DNA of 64,000 bases from Victivallis sp. Marseille-Q1083 (GCF_903645315.1 NZ_CAHJXL010000001.1:2759501-2823500), one strand, 5' to 3'. Counted from the first letter of the stretch, positions 8,541-19,578 are shown. The notes: generated by a model from the sequence alone, not told the origin. Numbers and translations: made by a program.

Positions 8541-11500
8541 CTATTGCGAGACGGCTGCCCGGCTGTTTCCGGGTGAAGCGGCGGCTTCCGGCATCGGCGG
8601 CGTGATTTTGATCAAATCCTGGGCACGGACCGCCACCACTGAAATGCCGTCCGGATGGGGAAACAATTCCAGCACCGAAGGAAAAATCAATAGATAGGGC
8701 ATGTTGCCGCCCGGCAATTCGATATAATTGGTCAGAGAAACGATGTCGGAGAAGCCGGAGGGGGCGAACAGCCAAAGTTGTTGTTCCCGGCGCAGGAAGT
8801 GCGGGCCGAAATTGCCGGTCTTGCCCCAGTACGCGGCCGGCTGAAAAGAATCGACGACTTCGCGGTCTCCCCAGCCGCCCGTCGCAGAGACGGTTTCATT
8901 TTGAATGTCATAACGAAAAATGATGCAATGCTGGAAATAGGTGCCATTTGATTTTCGGGCACCGACGATGGAGAAATCGACAAATTTTTCGTCTGATGAA
9001 GAACTTACCTGGTTCTCCACTGCCATTAAATAATGGATATCTCCTTCATTGCGCAGGTCGACGACTCGTCGTGCCTGGTTGGTTGCCGGATCGAATTCAA
9101 AGAGGCCGTTGTAATTACTGGCATCATCCTGCGCCAGAAAATAAAGCCGGTTACGCCGGGAATCTGTTCCGAATCCCCAGATGAAAAAATTCGCTTCTGT
9201 GGCGTCGAAAAGATTGCTTTGAGAATCGCCGTTCAGTGAGATGTGGATTTGCCGTCCACTGCCGTCCGGCAAGCAGGAGAACAAATAGCGCAAGCCGGAA
9301 AACAAATAAATCCGCCCGTTCATCATGCCGCACTCGATCAGCCATTCGCCGGGAAAATTGGTGAGGTAATTTACCTGGCCGGAAGCGAGTTCGACAATCG
9401 CCAATTGGTCGTTACGGCCGATCAGGAGATAATTGTCACAATATTTCAGGTGGAAATCCTGTAAGTAACAATGTCGACCCGCCAACGGCGTGACGGGGTG
9501 AAATGCCGTGGTTGGTGAAATTTCGGCAATTTGGCGAATTCCGGCGGTACTCCAGTGCATCACCCGCCACGGAGAGGATTCGTCATGAGTGTTGCCGACC
9601 AGAAAATAACCGTCGTCCCGGCCGCGGGCGGCGGCAAGGATGGACTCTTCCGGCCGGTTTTGCCAGAGCAGTTCGAGGCGGAAAGCCGGGTTCCAGCATT
9701 GCAGATCGTAGATCAGGCTGAGACGTAACTCGTTCAGAAACGTTTGCGGCAGTTTTGAGAGGAAATTGTCTGCATGTACCAGTTGCGGATACGGCTGCAG
9801 CAGTTGGAACAGTTTTTCCATATCCGGATATTGCGCATTCTCCGCGAGCACTTGTTGTAGAATAATTTCCGCCTGGTTGGTGGACGGCAATAACCCGTCA
9901 AGTTCTTGAGACCAGGAAAGTTTGATCGAATAGTTGAAATAGGGAGAGGTTTGAGCCAATTCCTGAAAAAAAGCGACCGATTCCTCCACTGCTTTCGTCA
10001 GCGTCCGGCGATAATTCTGCTGGTCGCCACGGTAGCGGTATGCCAGCGCTTTCAGTAACAAGCCGAAACTTCTGGCATCCGCTTGCGGACAATTTTGAAA
10101 TTGCCGGCAAACATCGTTCAGGGCGGTTTCTGCCGGAGCGGAGAGGGACAATTGAAAACAATCGGTATTCTGAAGGGCTGCGAAATAGATTGAAGGACGA
10201 TATTTCTCCAGCGCGTTTTCCGTTCCGGTGAATTTTTGCAGTGCTGCCGCTGTGGCCGCCAGCCTTTGCAGTGCCATCAGGGGGTAGTCTTCGTTCTTTC
10301 CATAAAAATGTGGTCTTATGAAACGGCTGTTCAAGGCGCAGTATGCCGCCAGCTCGGCCGCCTGGCCAAAAGAGGGAACCTGAGCGGGAGAGGTGCCGAA
10401 CAATGCCTGGCTTTGTTCCAGAGAAAATGGCGTGTTGAAGGCGGCCAGATGAACGAAAATTCGTTGACGTTCATGTTGGCGGTAGCGGTCGATTGGAAGG
10501 AGCTCTTTTTCGGATGTCGAAACCATGTCCGGCTCTGCGGAAAGGCGATGATGGAGAAAATGGAATATTTCTTCCTGGCGGCCGGCAGCAAAGGAATAAA
10601 TATAGCCGTCATAGGGAATTTCAGACCGGACCAGGTCGATCTGCTGCAATGCCTGCAGGCATTGTTGAGGAGTTTGGGCCTGCTCCTGAAGTTCCAATAA
10701 CAGCCAGGCGCGGTAGGGGATTTTGGCCGGGTTCAATGCCAGCGCGGCGGACAACTTTTTTATCGCCGCCGGCCGGTTGTAATCCCGCAGGTGTTTGTAT
10801 TCGTTGAAATACCGTTGCGCTTCGACCGCCGGCTCGACCGGCGGCGGTGGCGGCAATTTCAGGGAATTAGTCAGTTCGTTCATCAAAAAGTCGACCAGTT
10901 GCAGTCCGGTCAGAGCGGAATCGCAGCGGAACAATTCTTGTCCGCTGCCGTCGGTGACCTGCAGCCGGGTCAGAAAACCGCTGCCGTCGTCATTGGTGGA
11001 AAATTCCAACCGGATCAGGCGCGCGGCGGCGGCTACGGCGAATTCCCGGGCGGTAAGATGTTTTTCCTGAATCAGCCGGTCCAGATATTCCCGCTCGACG
11101 AACAATATTTCCGGAATGCTTTGCAGGCGGTCCGACAATTGTTCTTCAAGGGCGAAGAACTGGTTTTGGAATCGGACGCCGACTCCGGTATTGCGCACGG
11201 CGGAAATGGTCACCAGATTGTCGGAATCCAGGTTTTTCCGCCGCTGCAGGACGGTTTGCAGGACGGTCCGGATCGCTTCGACGGTGGTATCCGGCAATTG
11301 CCGGTGATACAAGCGCAAACCGTGGGCGGTTTCAAAAACGGTCAGATAACAGGGGGCGTTGTTTTCCGATTCCATGCTTTCCAGGATCGCGATCAAATCG
11401 GCGGGCAGGAGCAGTTGATAAATCTGTTCACCGGTCAATTGATGCAGGGAGAGGTCGCGTTCCCGCAGAATCGCGTCGATTTCCTGCCGTTCCACCAGCT

Positions 11501-11648
11501 CGAACGGCTCCGTGAGCGATTCCGGCAGGAGGGCGGACAATCTGGCTGCCGTTTCTCCTTCGCCCAGAACGGCCAGCTGCACCGGTTCGCTGCCTAGCAG
11601 CCGGAGGACGAGGCTGAATAACAGCAAAAAAGTCAGAATTTGTTTCAT
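8541..11648 (-). CDS. Large exported protein with two CsgG-like N-terminal modules
   Basis: 1035 residues, unrecognised as a whole. An N-terminal signal peptide (ILTFLLLFSLVLRLLGS) is followed by two segments that share the hallmark of CsgG/TolB-like secretin-assembly domains: LVERQEIDAILRERDLS (about residue 52) and FVEREYLDRLIQEKHLT (about residue 185). A Pro-rich linker (LPPPPPVEP) then leads to a helical, TPR-like central part starting with YFNEYKHLRDYNRPAA. The last 400 residues have short beta-like repeats suggestive of a propeller. ATG 11648 is preferred; an adjacent GTG at 11651 is possible, and AGGAGA lies upstream. The gene is monocistronic and convergent with the redox operon. The function is unknown; an envelope or periplasmic role is inferred from export only. 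Confidence 0.7.
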   Translation of the reverse strand: MKQILTFLLLFSLVLRLLGSEPVQLAVLGEGETAARLSALLPESLTEPFELVERQEIDAILRERDLSLHQLTGEQIYQLLLPADLIAILESMESENNAPCYLTVFETAHGLRLYHRQLPDTTVEAIRTVLQTVLQRRKNLDSDNLVTISAVRNTGVGVRFQNQFFALEEQLSDRLQSIPEILFVEREYLDRLIQEKHLTAREFAVAAAARLIRLEFSTNDDGSGFLTRLQVTDGSGQELFRCDSALTGLQLVDFLMNELTNSLKLPPPPPVEPAVEAQRYFNEYKHLRDYNRPAAIKKLSAALALNPAKIPYRAWLLLELQEQAQTPQQCLQALQQIDLVRSEIPYDGYIYSFAAGRQEEIFHFLHHRLSAEPDMVSTSEKELLPIDRYRQHERQRIFVHLAAFNTPFSLEQSQALFGTSPAQVPSFGQAAELAAYCALNSRFIRPHFYGKNEDYPLMALQRLAATAAALQKFTGTENALEKYRPSIYFAALQNTDCFQLSLSAPAETALNDVCRQFQNCPQADARSFGLLLKALAYRYRGDQQNYRRTLTKAVEESVAFFQELAQTSPYFNYSIKLSWSQELDGLLPSTNQAEIILQQVLAENAQYPDMEKLFQLLQPYPQLVHADNFLSKLPQTFLNELRLSLIYDLQCWNPAFRLELLWQNRPEESILAAARGRDDGYFLVGNTHDESSPWRVMHWSTAGIRQIAEISPTTAFHPVTPLAGRHCYLQDFHLKYCDNYLLIGRNDQLAIVELASGQVNYLTNFPGEWLIECGMMNGRIYLFSGLRYLFSCLPDGSGRQIHISLNGDSQSNLFDATEANFFIWGFGTDSRRNRLYFLAQDDASNYNGLFEFDPATNQARRVVDLRNEGDIHYLMAVENQVSSSSDEKFVDFSIVGARKSNGTYFQHCIIFRYDIQNETVSATGGWGDREVVDSFQPAAYWGKTGNFGPHFLRREQQLWLFAPSGFSDIVSLTNYIELPGGNMPYLLIFPSVLELFPHPDGISVVAVRAQDLIKITPPMPEAAASPGNSRAAVSQ

Positions 11649-11875
11649 CACAATTTAGTTTTTTCTCCTGAATGATCCGGTCATACACCGTCAATATGAC
11701 GTCACGGCAGCGATTTTTGTAGTGATATTCGGAAAAAAAACGGCGATTCGATGCCGAGGCGGAGCAACAGGGCGGGCGATCGTCTCCTGCGGCGTAACCG
11801 CCGGGATGAAATCTCTGCCTTTGTTGGCAACGAGTTGAAAAATTAGAAAAAATTAGAAAAAAAATGGAAAAGGGA

Positions 11876-11904
11876 TTGACTTTTTTTTCAAAATCTTCTA
11901 TACT
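11876..11904 (+). promoter_or_regulatory. Sigma70-type promoter of carbohydrate locus 1
   Basis: TTGACT (11876-11881) and TATACT (11899-11904) are separated by exactly 17 bases. A run of A-rich sequence with a tandem AAAAATTAG repeat lies directly upstream (about 11838-11868), resembling an UP element. The start of the LacI-type gene is 38 bases downstream of the -10. The 8-base palindrome ATCATGAT (11908-11915) sits at the expected start site and could be part of an operator for the encoded regulator. Confidence 0.7.
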
Positions 11905-11941
11905 ATAATCATGATAACACGGGTAATCTGGAAAAATTGAA

Positions 11942-12961
11942 ATGATGAACAAAACAAAACCGCATATCCGAATGATCGATATCGCTCGCGAGGCCGGTGT
12001 ATCGCGAGCGGTGGTGACCAAGGTGCTTTCCGGGGCGGGAAGTTCGATTCGAGTGAGTGCGGAAACGGCGGCCATGGTGCGTTCGATTGCGGAAAGGCTC
12101 GATTATCGTCCGAATATTCTGGCGAGCGCCCTGGGGGGACGGTCCAGCCATATCATCGGCGTGCATATCGACAGCATGGCGCCGCAGACTTATTTCCGCA
12201 CGTTGGCGATGACGGAATATGAATTGACGAAACGGGGGTACCGGATCATGATCGCCGTGTCGCACGAGGATGGCCGCAGCGTGATTGAAAGTCTGCAGGT
12301 GTTTCAGCAATACGGGGTCGAAGGGGTCATTTTCATGTGCGACGATTATACCGACCGCGCCGAGGAGTCGCAGCGCGAGTTGGCGCGGCATCAGCCTGTG
12401 ATTTGCATCGGCCGGCCCCGCGTCGACATTCAGGTGCCTTACGTGAACATCGACTGGGGGGCCGGGGCCGAGCAGGCCGTACGGCACCTGCTGGCGCGCG
12501 GCAAACGGCGTCTCGGCATTCTGCTGACGCAACTGGAATATGCGCTCGGCTGCCGGCTTGCCGGTTTCCGTCGCGCCGCCGCCGGAAATACGGAATTTTG
12601 CGACTGCTGGCATTTGAGTTCGCTGGACGGCGGAATCAGCATTCCGGAAGCGATGGAACGGTTTGTATTGCCGAACCGGCTGGACGGCCTGGTCATGCAG
12701 AACGACATTCATGCGGCTTTCATGATGCGGGAATTGCTGCGGTGCGGTATCCGGATTCCGGATGAAATTGCCATCGTCGGACATGACAACCTGGAGTTTG
12801 GCGCCGGTCTGTATCCTTCGCTGACGACGATTTCGGAAAATCATGATCAAATCGGACGCAAAGCGGTGGAATTGCTGTTGAAGATATTGAAAAAGGAAGT
12901 CGTCGGGCCGGCCGATTATCCGTCGGTGGCGCCGTCGTTGATCATAAGGGAATCGACTTGA
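11942..12961 (+). CDS. LacI/GalR-family transcriptional regulator (locus 1)
   Basis: 339 residues. The N-terminal LacI helix-turn-helix is clear: MIDIAREAGVSRAVVTKVLSG, followed by a hinge region ending RPNILASALGGRS. A periplasmic-binding-protein-like sugar-sensing domain fills the rest, with IIGVHIDS at its start and the C-terminal IVGHDNLEFGAGLYPSLTTI segment common to the family. It is the first gene of the five-gene carbohydrate locus that ends with a symporter at 19458 and probably controls it, with an effector sugar released by the glycosidase. Downstream, 33 bases separate it from the pseudopilin gene. Confidence 0.92.
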   Translation: MMNKTKPHIRMIDIAREAGVSRAVVTKVLSGAGSSIRVSAETAAMVRSIAERLDYRPNILASALGGRSSHIIGVHIDSMAPQTYFRTLAMTEYELTKRGYRIMIAVSHEDGRSVIESLQVFQQYGVEGVIFMCDDYTDRAEESQRELARHQPVICIGRPRVDIQVPYVNIDWGAGAEQAVRHLLARGKRRLGILLTQLEYALGCRLAGFRRAAAGNTEFCDCWHLSSLDGGISIPEAMERFVLPNRLDGLVMQNDIHAAFMMRELLRCGIRIPDEIAIVGHDNLEFGAGLYPSLTTISENHDQIGRKAVELLLKILKKEVVGPADYPSVAPSLIIREST

Positions 12962-12994
12962 AAAACAAACCGGAATGATGAAAGGAATGAAAAG

Positions 12995-13666
12995 ATGAAA
13001 AAATTCACATTAATTGAATTGCTGGTAGTTATTGCTATTATTGCAATATTGGCCAGCATGCTGCTGCCGGCCCTGGGAAAGGCCAAAGCGGCAGCCCAGT
13101 CGATCAAATGCGTCAACAATCTGAAGCAGATCGGTTTGGCGGCGGCGATGTATTCGGATAACTACGATGACTATTCGCTGTGCGCTCACTATGATCCGAT
13201 GCTGTATGTCAGCAGCGGTCTGGTGACCAGCGGCAGTTGGGTGAATCTGCTCTATGAACATGAGAATTTGAAGTTGCTGGATATGTTCCGTTGTCCGGTC
13301 GAAGGCAACAACGCCGACGTCTGGTTCCCGAAGTGGACGCATTACGGCGTGGCCTGGAAGCAATTCGGCTTCAACAACACCAGAGACGGCAATCCGCATC
13401 CGGTTAAAATGACGTCGCTGAAACGTCCGTCGTCGGTGGTGTACATCACTGAACGGTGGTTCAATGAAGCCGGCTCGGCGCCGGCATCCGGGGTGAATTT
13501 CGAGAAAATTTATCCGACCAATTCCGACGGCGCGAGTTACGCGGTCAATTTGCGGCACAATAAGAAGGCCAACGTCCTGTTCGGCGACGGTCATGTGCAG
13601 GGGATGGGGTTCGCTGAACTCAACGATATTGACAACTGGAAGGATGATCCGGATGCGAACTGGTAA
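12995..13666 (+). CDS. Prepilin-type N-terminal domain protein with H-X9-DG C terminus
   Basis: 223 residues. The N terminus [26 protein letters not shown] is a type IV pilin-like methylation/transmembrane segment with Glu at +5, and it continues into the [16 protein letters not shown] region typical of DUF1559-like pseudopilins. The residue before the predicted cleavage site is Lys, not the usual Gly. Near the C terminus, [15 protein letters not shown] contains the H-X9-DG motif. Proteins of this kind are strongly expanded in Lentisphaerota and Planctomycetota. Its place between a LacI regulator and an exported glycosidase suggests a surface role in polysaccharide use; this is inference. Confidence 0.88.
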   Translation: MKKFTLIELLVVIAIIAILASMLLPALGKAKAAAQSIKCVNNLKQIGLAAAMYSDNYDDYSLCAHYDPMLYVSSGLVTSGSWVNLLYEHENLKLLDMFRCPVEGNNADVWFPKWTHYGVAWKQFGFNNTRDGNPHPVKMTSLKRPSSVVYITERWFNEAGSAPASGVNFEKIYPTNSDGASYAVNLRHNKKANVLFGDGHVQGMGFAELNDIDNWKDDPDANW

Positions 13667-16600
13667 GTCCGGCAGGTCCGCTTGGCAGCTGGAATGGCTT
13701 GCCGGTCTGGCGGCGGCGGTTCTGGCGATTGCCGCCGGGGGGAAAGTGCAGGCGGCGACAGAGTTGCCGCTGCCGCCGCAGCGCTGGATTTTGAATACCG
13801 GCGATGAGTTTCCGGGGGCCCGCGGTTCGCTTGAAACGATCGGGCAGGGGGTTCGGGTCGAATCGGATTTCTCGGGCGGCGGCAATTATATCGGCGTCTT
13901 TCAACTGCTGCCGGACAAAGGCAGCGCCGCCGGCTTGGCGTTCGACATAAGCACCCCGGCCGGAGTCATCCTGGTCGAGGCTACTGATGCAGGGGGACGG
14001 AATTTTTTCCAGACGGTTCAGTTGAGCGGTGATTCGGAAGAGGTTCAGCATGTCGTTTGCGGACAACTGACCGGCAGCGCTGAAGAAGGTTTCGGCCGCT
14101 GGGGAGGGCCGGACGGCGACAGCGAAGCCGATCCGGTTCGAAAGATCACGATCCGCTGGATTGCCGCCCATCAGAAGGCGTTGAAAACATTTACGACCGA
14201 GTTGACCAATTTGAAGCTGCGCTACCGGGGCGACGCGCCGCTGCCGGCGGTCCTGCCGGCCGATCCGGCCGGATTGGTGGTGCCGCCCGGCACCGAAAAT
14301 ATTGCCCTGAAGCTGGAATACCCGGTGGAAGCGGCAGCGCTGGACTATCAATTGACCGGTTACGATGGCGGCGTACTCGGTTCCGGCCGGGCGGAGTTGC
14401 GTGATGGGCAATATTTTACGCTGCCGCTGCCGGCGGAAACCGGTTTTTTCGAATTCGTCTTTCCGGTGCTGGACCAGCGCGTCGGCGCGCTGGTACTGGC
14501 GGAATTCGAAGGAGAGCGCGATTCATTTTTTGCCGTCGACGGCGCATTTTCCGTTTTTCAGCCGTTTCGCGACAACAGCCGCGTCGAAGCCTATTTGAAA
14601 TTGCTGCGTTACAGCGGCATCGGCACGATTCGCGATCGATTGACCTGGCAGTCGCTGGAAGGAGAGGGGCCGGGAGAGTTCGACTGGGAATTGAAGCGCA
14701 ACGCCGCGACGATTCGTCGTCTGGCGGCGCAATACGGGATCGAGGTGCTCGACTCCTTTCACGACGCGCCGCTCTGGACCGGCGCGGTTCGCGACCGGAG
14801 TTTGCCGGAATATGCGCCGTATCCGCGGGATTTGATCCGCACGGCGGAGAGTTGGCGTCAAATCGGTGAATATTACCGGAATTGCTGGACGGCGCTGGAA
14901 GTCTGGAACGAGCCGGAAATCTCTTTCGGGGCCGGTTTGCCCGGCGACCAGCCGATGACCTTGCTGCGGGTGCTGGCGTGGGAGTTTGCCGTCAATAAAA
15001 TCGATGTGCCGCTGATTGCCGGCGCCTTTACCGGTTCGGTGACGCACCGCGACATGATGCGGCTTTATCTGGAGAACGGGCTGTTGGATAACGCCGAGGC
15101 GGTCAGTTTTCACGATTATAACCTGCCGGAAAAATTGGAAGGCAAAATTCGTGAGTACCGTGACGTTTTTCAAGGACATTCCGGTTCGGACCTGCCATTG
15201 TGGATCACCGAATGCGGCCGGCCCTGGCCGGTCGGAACGGCGCGCGCCCTGCCGGCGGATGATCGTTTTTCGGCGATGTGCATCGCGATGAAAGCGACGG
15301 AAGCCCGCGCCGGCGGCGTTGCCCGCTTTTTTCCGTTCGTACTGCCTTATTACGAGGAATCGGCCAATAATTTCGGCATGTTCGATCGATTCGATACGCC
15401 GATGCGTTCCTTTGCCGCTTATGCGAATGCGGTGCGGCAGTTGGCCGGCAAACGCTACGCCGGCGATCTGCCGGGCATCGAAGGCGCCCGGCTCAGCCGG
15501 GTTTTTGTGGGCGGCGACGACGCGGTCATCGTCCTTTATACCGGCAGGGAGGATGCGATGGTGAAACTGCCGGCTGACCTGCCGATCGAAGTTGTCAGCG
15601 GCGCCGACGGGCGGCGGATTGCGACGGAACGGTCATGGCGGGGCGGCGACGGAATCTGGTTCGTGACGGCGGCCCGGACGGCGGTTGAGCCGTGGTTGCA
15701 GTCGGAGACGCCGATGATGGAATTGCGGAAAATCGCCGATGGGTACGAACCCGTCGCGCGCCAGGTTCACCCGGTCGTTCTTCAGTACGATTTCGACCGG
15801 GAGGCCACGTCGTGGAATTTGAATGGTTATCAGTTCGAGGACCAAAGGCGGATTGTATTGCCGATCTGTTTCAACAATCTGTCGGAGGAGACGATGGTTG
15901 TCCAGCCGGCGTTGCAGTTGCCGCCGCAGGCCGTGGTCCTCGAAGCGCTGCCTGAACAAATTGAAATCGGGCCGCGCCGCCGGATGGAGTATGCGCTGGT
16001 GCTCGATCTGGATGCCGCATTGAAGGCGGAGTCATTGTGCGAAGTGGTCATCCGGGATGAAAACCGCCGGGCGGAGCCGTTGGTGATCGGCATCGCCGCC
16101 TGGAAGCGGGAAATTCTGGAAGCGGCGGCGGGCTTGCTGCCGGATGACTTCGATTTCACCGGCAACCTGCCGGATGCCGTCGTGCTGGAGGGCGCGGAAT
16201 GCTGGGAAAAATGGGACGGGGCGTTTCTGCCGAATATCCGCGCCGGATTTTTGATCCGCTACTCGCCGGAAAAATTGCAGATTGTCGTCCGGGTGGAGGA
16301 CAAGGAATACAATCAACCCTATCCGCTGGCCCAGGCGTGGCGGGCCGATTCGGTTCAGGTTGCACTCCAGACGCGAGCGCCGGGCCATCGGCCGGGCCAG
16401 AACTTCACTGAAGTCGGAGCCGCTTGCTGCGATGGCGAGCCGGGGTTATACCTGTACGGACTGGAAGATTCCGCCCGGCGCCCCGGCGGCAGGCTGACCG
16501 AATCGCGCCTGCAATGGCTTCGGACTGGGCAGGGGTATGTTTACAACATTGAGCTGAATGCCGCCGAATTGGGGCTGCCGGTGCTGGAACCGGGAACCCA

Positions 16601-16742
16601 GCTGGGCATGGCGTTGATCGTCAACAGCAGCGCCGGCGTGGACCGCGACGGTTATCTGTATTGGGGAGACGGGATTGGAAAAAACAAGAATCCCCGGGCG
16701 TTTAATTTATTGGAACTGTCGGAAAAGCAATTGGAAAAATGA
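13653..16742 (+). CDS. Exported clan-A glycoside hydrolase (GH39-like) with CBM9-like C-terminal module
   Basis: 1029 residues. ATG 13653 lies just inside the 3' end of the pseudopilin gene, with AAGGA 10 bases upstream; the start gives a signal peptide ([20 protein letters not shown]). A beta-rich N-terminal region is followed by a TIM-barrel with WNEPEISFG, where Glu420 is the likely acid/base, and WITECGRPW, where Glu520 is the likely nucleophile. The 100-residue spacing fits clan GH-A, GH39-like enzymes. The C-terminal region (about residues 830-1020) has ENW/KWDG- and [11 protein letters not shown]-like elements of CBM9-type domains. The substrate is unknown. The next gene overlaps by 4 bases. 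Confidence 0.8.
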   Translation: MRTGKSGRSAWQLEWLAGLAAAVLAIAAGGKVQAATELPLPPQRWILNTGDEFPGARGSLETIGQGVRVESDFSGGGNYIGVFQLLPDKGSAAGLAFDISTPAGVILVEATDAGGRNFFQTVQLSGDSEEVQHVVCGQLTGSAEEGFGRWGGPDGDSEADPVRKITIRWIAAHQKALKTFTTELTNLKLRYRGDAPLPAVLPADPAGLVVPPGTENIALKLEYPVEAAALDYQLTGYDGGVLGSGRAELRDGQYFTLPLPAETGFFEFVFPVLDQRVGALVLAEFEGERDSFFAVDGAFSVFQPFRDNSRVEAYLKLLRYSGIGTIRDRLTWQSLEGEGPGEFDWELKRNAATIRRLAAQYGIEVLDSFHDAPLWTGAVRDRSLPEYAPYPRDLIRTAESWRQIGEYYRNCWTALEVWNEPEISFGAGLPGDQPMTLLRVLAWEFAVNKIDVPLIAGAFTGSVTHRDMMRLYLENGLLDNAEAVSFHDYNLPEKLEGKIREYRDVFQGHSGSDLPLWITECGRPWPVGTARALPADDRFSAMCIAMKATEARAGGVARFFPFVLPYYEESANNFGMFDRFDTPMRSFAAYANAVRQLAGKRYAGDLPGIEGARLSRVFVGGDDAVIVLYTGREDAMVKLPADLPIEVVSGADGRRIATERSWRGGDGIWFVTAARTAVEPWLQSETPMMELRKIADGYEPVARQVHPVVLQYDFDREATSWNLNGYQFEDQRRIVLPICFNNLSEETMVVQPALQLPPQAVVLEALPEQIEIGPRRRMEYALVLDLDAALKAESLCEVVIRDENRRAEPLVIGIAAWKREILEAAAGLLPDDFDFTGNLPDAVVLEGAECWEKWDGAFLPNIRAGFLIRYSPEKLQIVVRVEDKEYNQPYPLAQAWRADSVQVALQTRAPGHRPGQNFTEVGAACCDGEPGLYLYGLEDSARRPGGRLTESRLQWLRTGQGYVYNIELNAAELGLPVLEPGTQLGMALIVNSSAGVDRDGYLYWGDGIGKNKNPRAFNLLELSEKQLEK

Positions 16743-17611
16743 AATTTATTTTAGGTATGGTATTGGGTGCTCTGCTGGCGATGGCGGACGGGGCAAGCCG
16801 AGAGGCGGCGGATCAGCCGGCCGGTTCGATTCGGGTGGTGAGCTGCAATTTGCGCGGGGCATTGATTGACGACGGCCCGGACAGTTGGGAATACCGGAAA
16901 GAGAGCTGTCTGGAGATACTGAAAGAGATCGATGCCGATATCATGTGTTTTCAGGAATTGCAGACGCCGAACCGCGAGGCGTTGGAGGAAGCTTTTCCGG
17001 ATTACTGTTTTTTCGGGGCGCTGGACCGTCCCGCCGGCGGCCATCCGATGAACGGGATTTTATACCGGCGCAGCGCTTTCAAACTGCTCGGCAGCGGCGG
17101 TTATGCACTGTCGGACCATCCGCATCTGTCCGGCAGTATCGACTGGAATCACAGTTGTCCGCGCTTTGTCAACTATCTGATTCTGGAAGAGAAAACGACC
17201 GGCCGGCGGTTTCGCATCGTCAACACCCATCTGGATCATGAATCGCAAATTGCCCGGGAGAAAGGCGCCGCGCTGATCAATGAAGAGAGCGCGGTTTACG
17301 ATCCGGCCATGCCGCAGATTCTCGCCGGCGACATGAACTGCATGGTTTCCAATCCGGCGGTCCGGGCGTTGCTGGCCGCCTCCTGGCAGGATTCTTTTTT
17401 CCTGGCGACCGGGCAGGAGGAGCCGGGACGCACCTTCCACGCCTTCCAGGGCCGGGAATGTACGGTTGACAGTTTTCCGGGAAAAATTGATTTTATCCTG
17501 GTCCGCGGCGCATTGGAGGTGACCGGGGCAGAGATTGTCGATCGAGTCGGCAAAAATGGCCGGTATCCCAGTGATCACTTTTTCGTTGAAGCCGTTGTGC
17601 GGTTTCGATGA
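16739..17611 (+). CDS. Exported endonuclease/exonuclease/phosphatase-family enzyme
   Basis: 290 residues with a hydrophobic N-terminal signal ([15 protein letters not shown]). The EEP fold motifs are in order: VVSCNLRG, the metal Glu in CFQELQ, NTHLDHE, the GDMNCMVSNP block, and SDHFFVEAV at the end. This superfamily includes DNases, sphingomyelinases and inositol phosphatases; an exported member in a glycosidase operon more likely cleaves a phosphodiester or phosphate on an extracellular substrate than DNA. It overlaps the glycosidase gene by 4 bases (ATGA), so it belongs to the same operon. Confidence 0.82.
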   Translation: MKFILGMVLGALLAMADGASREAADQPAGSIRVVSCNLRGALIDDGPDSWEYRKESCLEILKEIDADIMCFQELQTPNREALEEAFPDYCFFGALDRPAGGHPMNGILYRRSAFKLLGSGGYALSDHPHLSGSIDWNHSCPRFVNYLILEEKTTGRRFRIVNTHLDHESQIAREKGAALINEESAVYDPAMPQILAGDMNCMVSNPAVRALLAASWQDSFFLATGQEEPGRTFHAFQGRECTVDSFPGKIDFILVRGALEVTGAEIVDRVGKNGRYPSDHFFVEAVVRFR

Positions 17612-17646
17612 CTTCAGCAGGCTGAAAATCCATCATCGGGGAACTT

Positions 17647-19458
17647 ATGGACACACCGACAGCACTTTGGATAGACAGCGCGATCCTGGCGGCTTATCTG
17701 CTGGCGTCGTTTCTGATCGGCATCTTCGCCAACCGGCTTTTGAAAAAAGACGTTTCGACCGAATCGGGTTATTTTCTCGGCGGTCGGAGCATGCCCGGCT
17801 ATTTGACCGGCATCTCCAACGCGGTCAACGCGATGAATTCCGACGTGATGCCGACCTATATGGGGCTGGCGCTGGCGGTCGGACTGCCGGTCTGCTGGTT
17901 CTATTTCTCCCGGGCCGGGCTGGGCATCTTCCTGGCCGGCATGCTGTTCTACGCCCGCTGGAAACAACTCGGCGTCGCCACCGGACCGGAGTTCTTCGCC
18001 GTCCGTTTCGGTTCCGACGGCGGCCGCTTCATCCGGGTGTTCACTTCATTGTATTCGGTGCTGTTCGGCATCATCCCGTGGATGGGAGCCGGTCTGCTGG
18101 CGGCCCATCTGATTTTCGGCTCCTTCTTCGGCTATGAAAGCAAGGCGCTGTCGCTGCTGATCCTGCAGCCGCTGATGCTGCTCTACGTCTGGTTTTCCGG
18201 TTATGCCGGCGTCCTGGTCACCAACCTGTTCCAGACCGTCATCATCGTCGTCGCCTGCGTCACCGTCTGTCTCGTCATCCTGTCCCATTTCGGCGGGCCG
18301 GCCGGTCTGACCGCTTCCATTCAGCAGGCGATGCCGGCGGAAACCGGCACGGCGGTGCTGTCGATCTGGCCGCAGAACGGTAACGCCTATGTCAGCCCGC
18401 TGCTGGTGGCAGTCTGGATCATTCTGACCGGCGTCGGCGTCGGCGCCAATGTTTCGGTCGACGGCCAGCGGATCATCCCCTGCAAAAATGTCCGGGAAGC
18501 GGTCAAAGTCAGCATCTGGACCCAGCTGGAGCTGTTCATCATGCTGCTGCTGGTGACGCTGCCGGCCCTCGGGCTGCTGGCGCAGACGCCGGAGTTGTTC
18601 TCCGCGCCGGCGGCGGAACGCGAAGCGATGTACGGCGTGCTGGTCCGCGAATACCTGCCGGTCGGCGTCAAGGGGCTGACGCTGGCGGCGCTGGCGGCGG
18701 CGGTGATGTCGACGGTCAGCACCCAGTTGAATTACAGCGCCCAGACCCTGACCCATGACGTGCTCGGCTCCTATCGGCATTTTTCGCCGGTCCGCGGCGT
18801 CCTCTACGGCCGGCTGGCGATGATCGTCGTCATGCTGCTGGCGATCGTCGTCGTTTACTGCGCCGGCAGCCTGATCAGGATCGCCATCTTCATCACCGGC
18901 CTGCTCGGCTCCTCGGCGCTGATCGGCTGGGGATACTGGTGGTACTGGCGGATCAACCTCTATTCCTGGTATGCCGCGATGCTCGGCGGGCCGCTGGTCT
19001 ATCTGGCCTGCTTCTTCGGCCTGCCGCGGATCCCGTGGTGGGCGGCCCAGGCCGCCCTCAGTCCCAACCACGCCGACATGATGGGCATCTGCGCCGGCGT
19101 GGTCAGCATGGCGCTGACCACCGTCGTCACGCTGATCGTCACGTTTCTGACCCCGCCGGACGATATGGACGTCCTGACCGAATTCTACCGCCGGGCCCGG
19201 CCGATGGGGGATTGGAAGCCGGTGCAGGAGGTGCTGCGCCGCCGCGGCGAACTGCGCGCCGAACCGCGCGGGCTGCTGGCCGGCGGCACCGTCACCGCGT
19301 TGTGCGGCGCCGCCTGGCTCTGCCTGCTGATCATGGGGCTGTCCGAGCTGTTCGTCGGCCGCTATCTCGAAGCCGCCGGGTTCGGGACGGTTGCCGCTCT
19401 TTTCGCCGTCATCTTCAAGAAGCTGTTCGACTGGCACTTGAAACGCCTCGAAGCCTGA
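17647..19458 (+). CDS. Sodium:solute symporter (SSS family), locus 1
   Basis: 603 residues with about 13-14 membrane segments. The N-terminal FLGGRSMPGYLTGISNAVNAMN region and the NVSVDGQRIIPC and LAALAAAVMSTVSTQLNYSAQ segments fit the SSS fold; the last contains the Na+-site Ser/Thr pattern of this family. A cytosolic loop and an extra C-terminal helix extend the core. It closes the operon that begins with the LacI regulator, and probably imports the sugar released by the 13653 glycosidase. GGGGA (17637-17641) precedes the ATG. Confidence 0.9.
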   Translation: MDTPTALWIDSAILAAYLLASFLIGIFANRLLKKDVSTESGYFLGGRSMPGYLTGISNAVNAMNSDVMPTYMGLALAVGLPVCWFYFSRAGLGIFLAGMLFYARWKQLGVATGPEFFAVRFGSDGGRFIRVFTSLYSVLFGIIPWMGAGLLAAHLIFGSFFGYESKALSLLILQPLMLLYVWFSGYAGVLVTNLFQTVIIVVACVTVCLVILSHFGGPAGLTASIQQAMPAETGTAVLSIWPQNGNAYVSPLLVAVWIILTGVGVGANVSVDGQRIIPCKNVREAVKVSIWTQLELFIMLLLVTLPALGLLAQTPELFSAPAAEREAMYGVLVREYLPVGVKGLTLAALAAAVMSTVSTQLNYSAQTLTHDVLGSYRHFSPVRGVLYGRLAMIVVMLLAIVVVYCAGSLIRIAIFITGLLGSSALIGWGYWWYWRINLYSWYAAMLGGPLVYLACFFGLPRIPWWAAQAALSPNHADMMGICAGVVSMALTTVVTLIVTFLTPPDDMDVLTEFYRRARPMGDWKPVQEVLRRRGELRAEPRGLLAGGTVTALCGAAWLCLLIMGLSELFVGRYLEAAGFGTVAALFAVIFKKLFDWHLKRLEA

Positions 19459-19578
19459 AAGGAAGGGCTGAAAAAGCTGCGGTTGAAACAGCCGCAGAAC
19501 AACCGTCTGCCGTGTCCGGGACGGGCCGTAAGGCGCCGCGGGACCTTGCCGGAATCCGGCGGCGTCCGGCCGCTGCTC

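Noticed and set aside
12439-12708. Minus-strand 89-codon frame inside the LacI gene
   Set aside because: Antisense shadow with a basic, low-complexity translation and no ribosome binding site.
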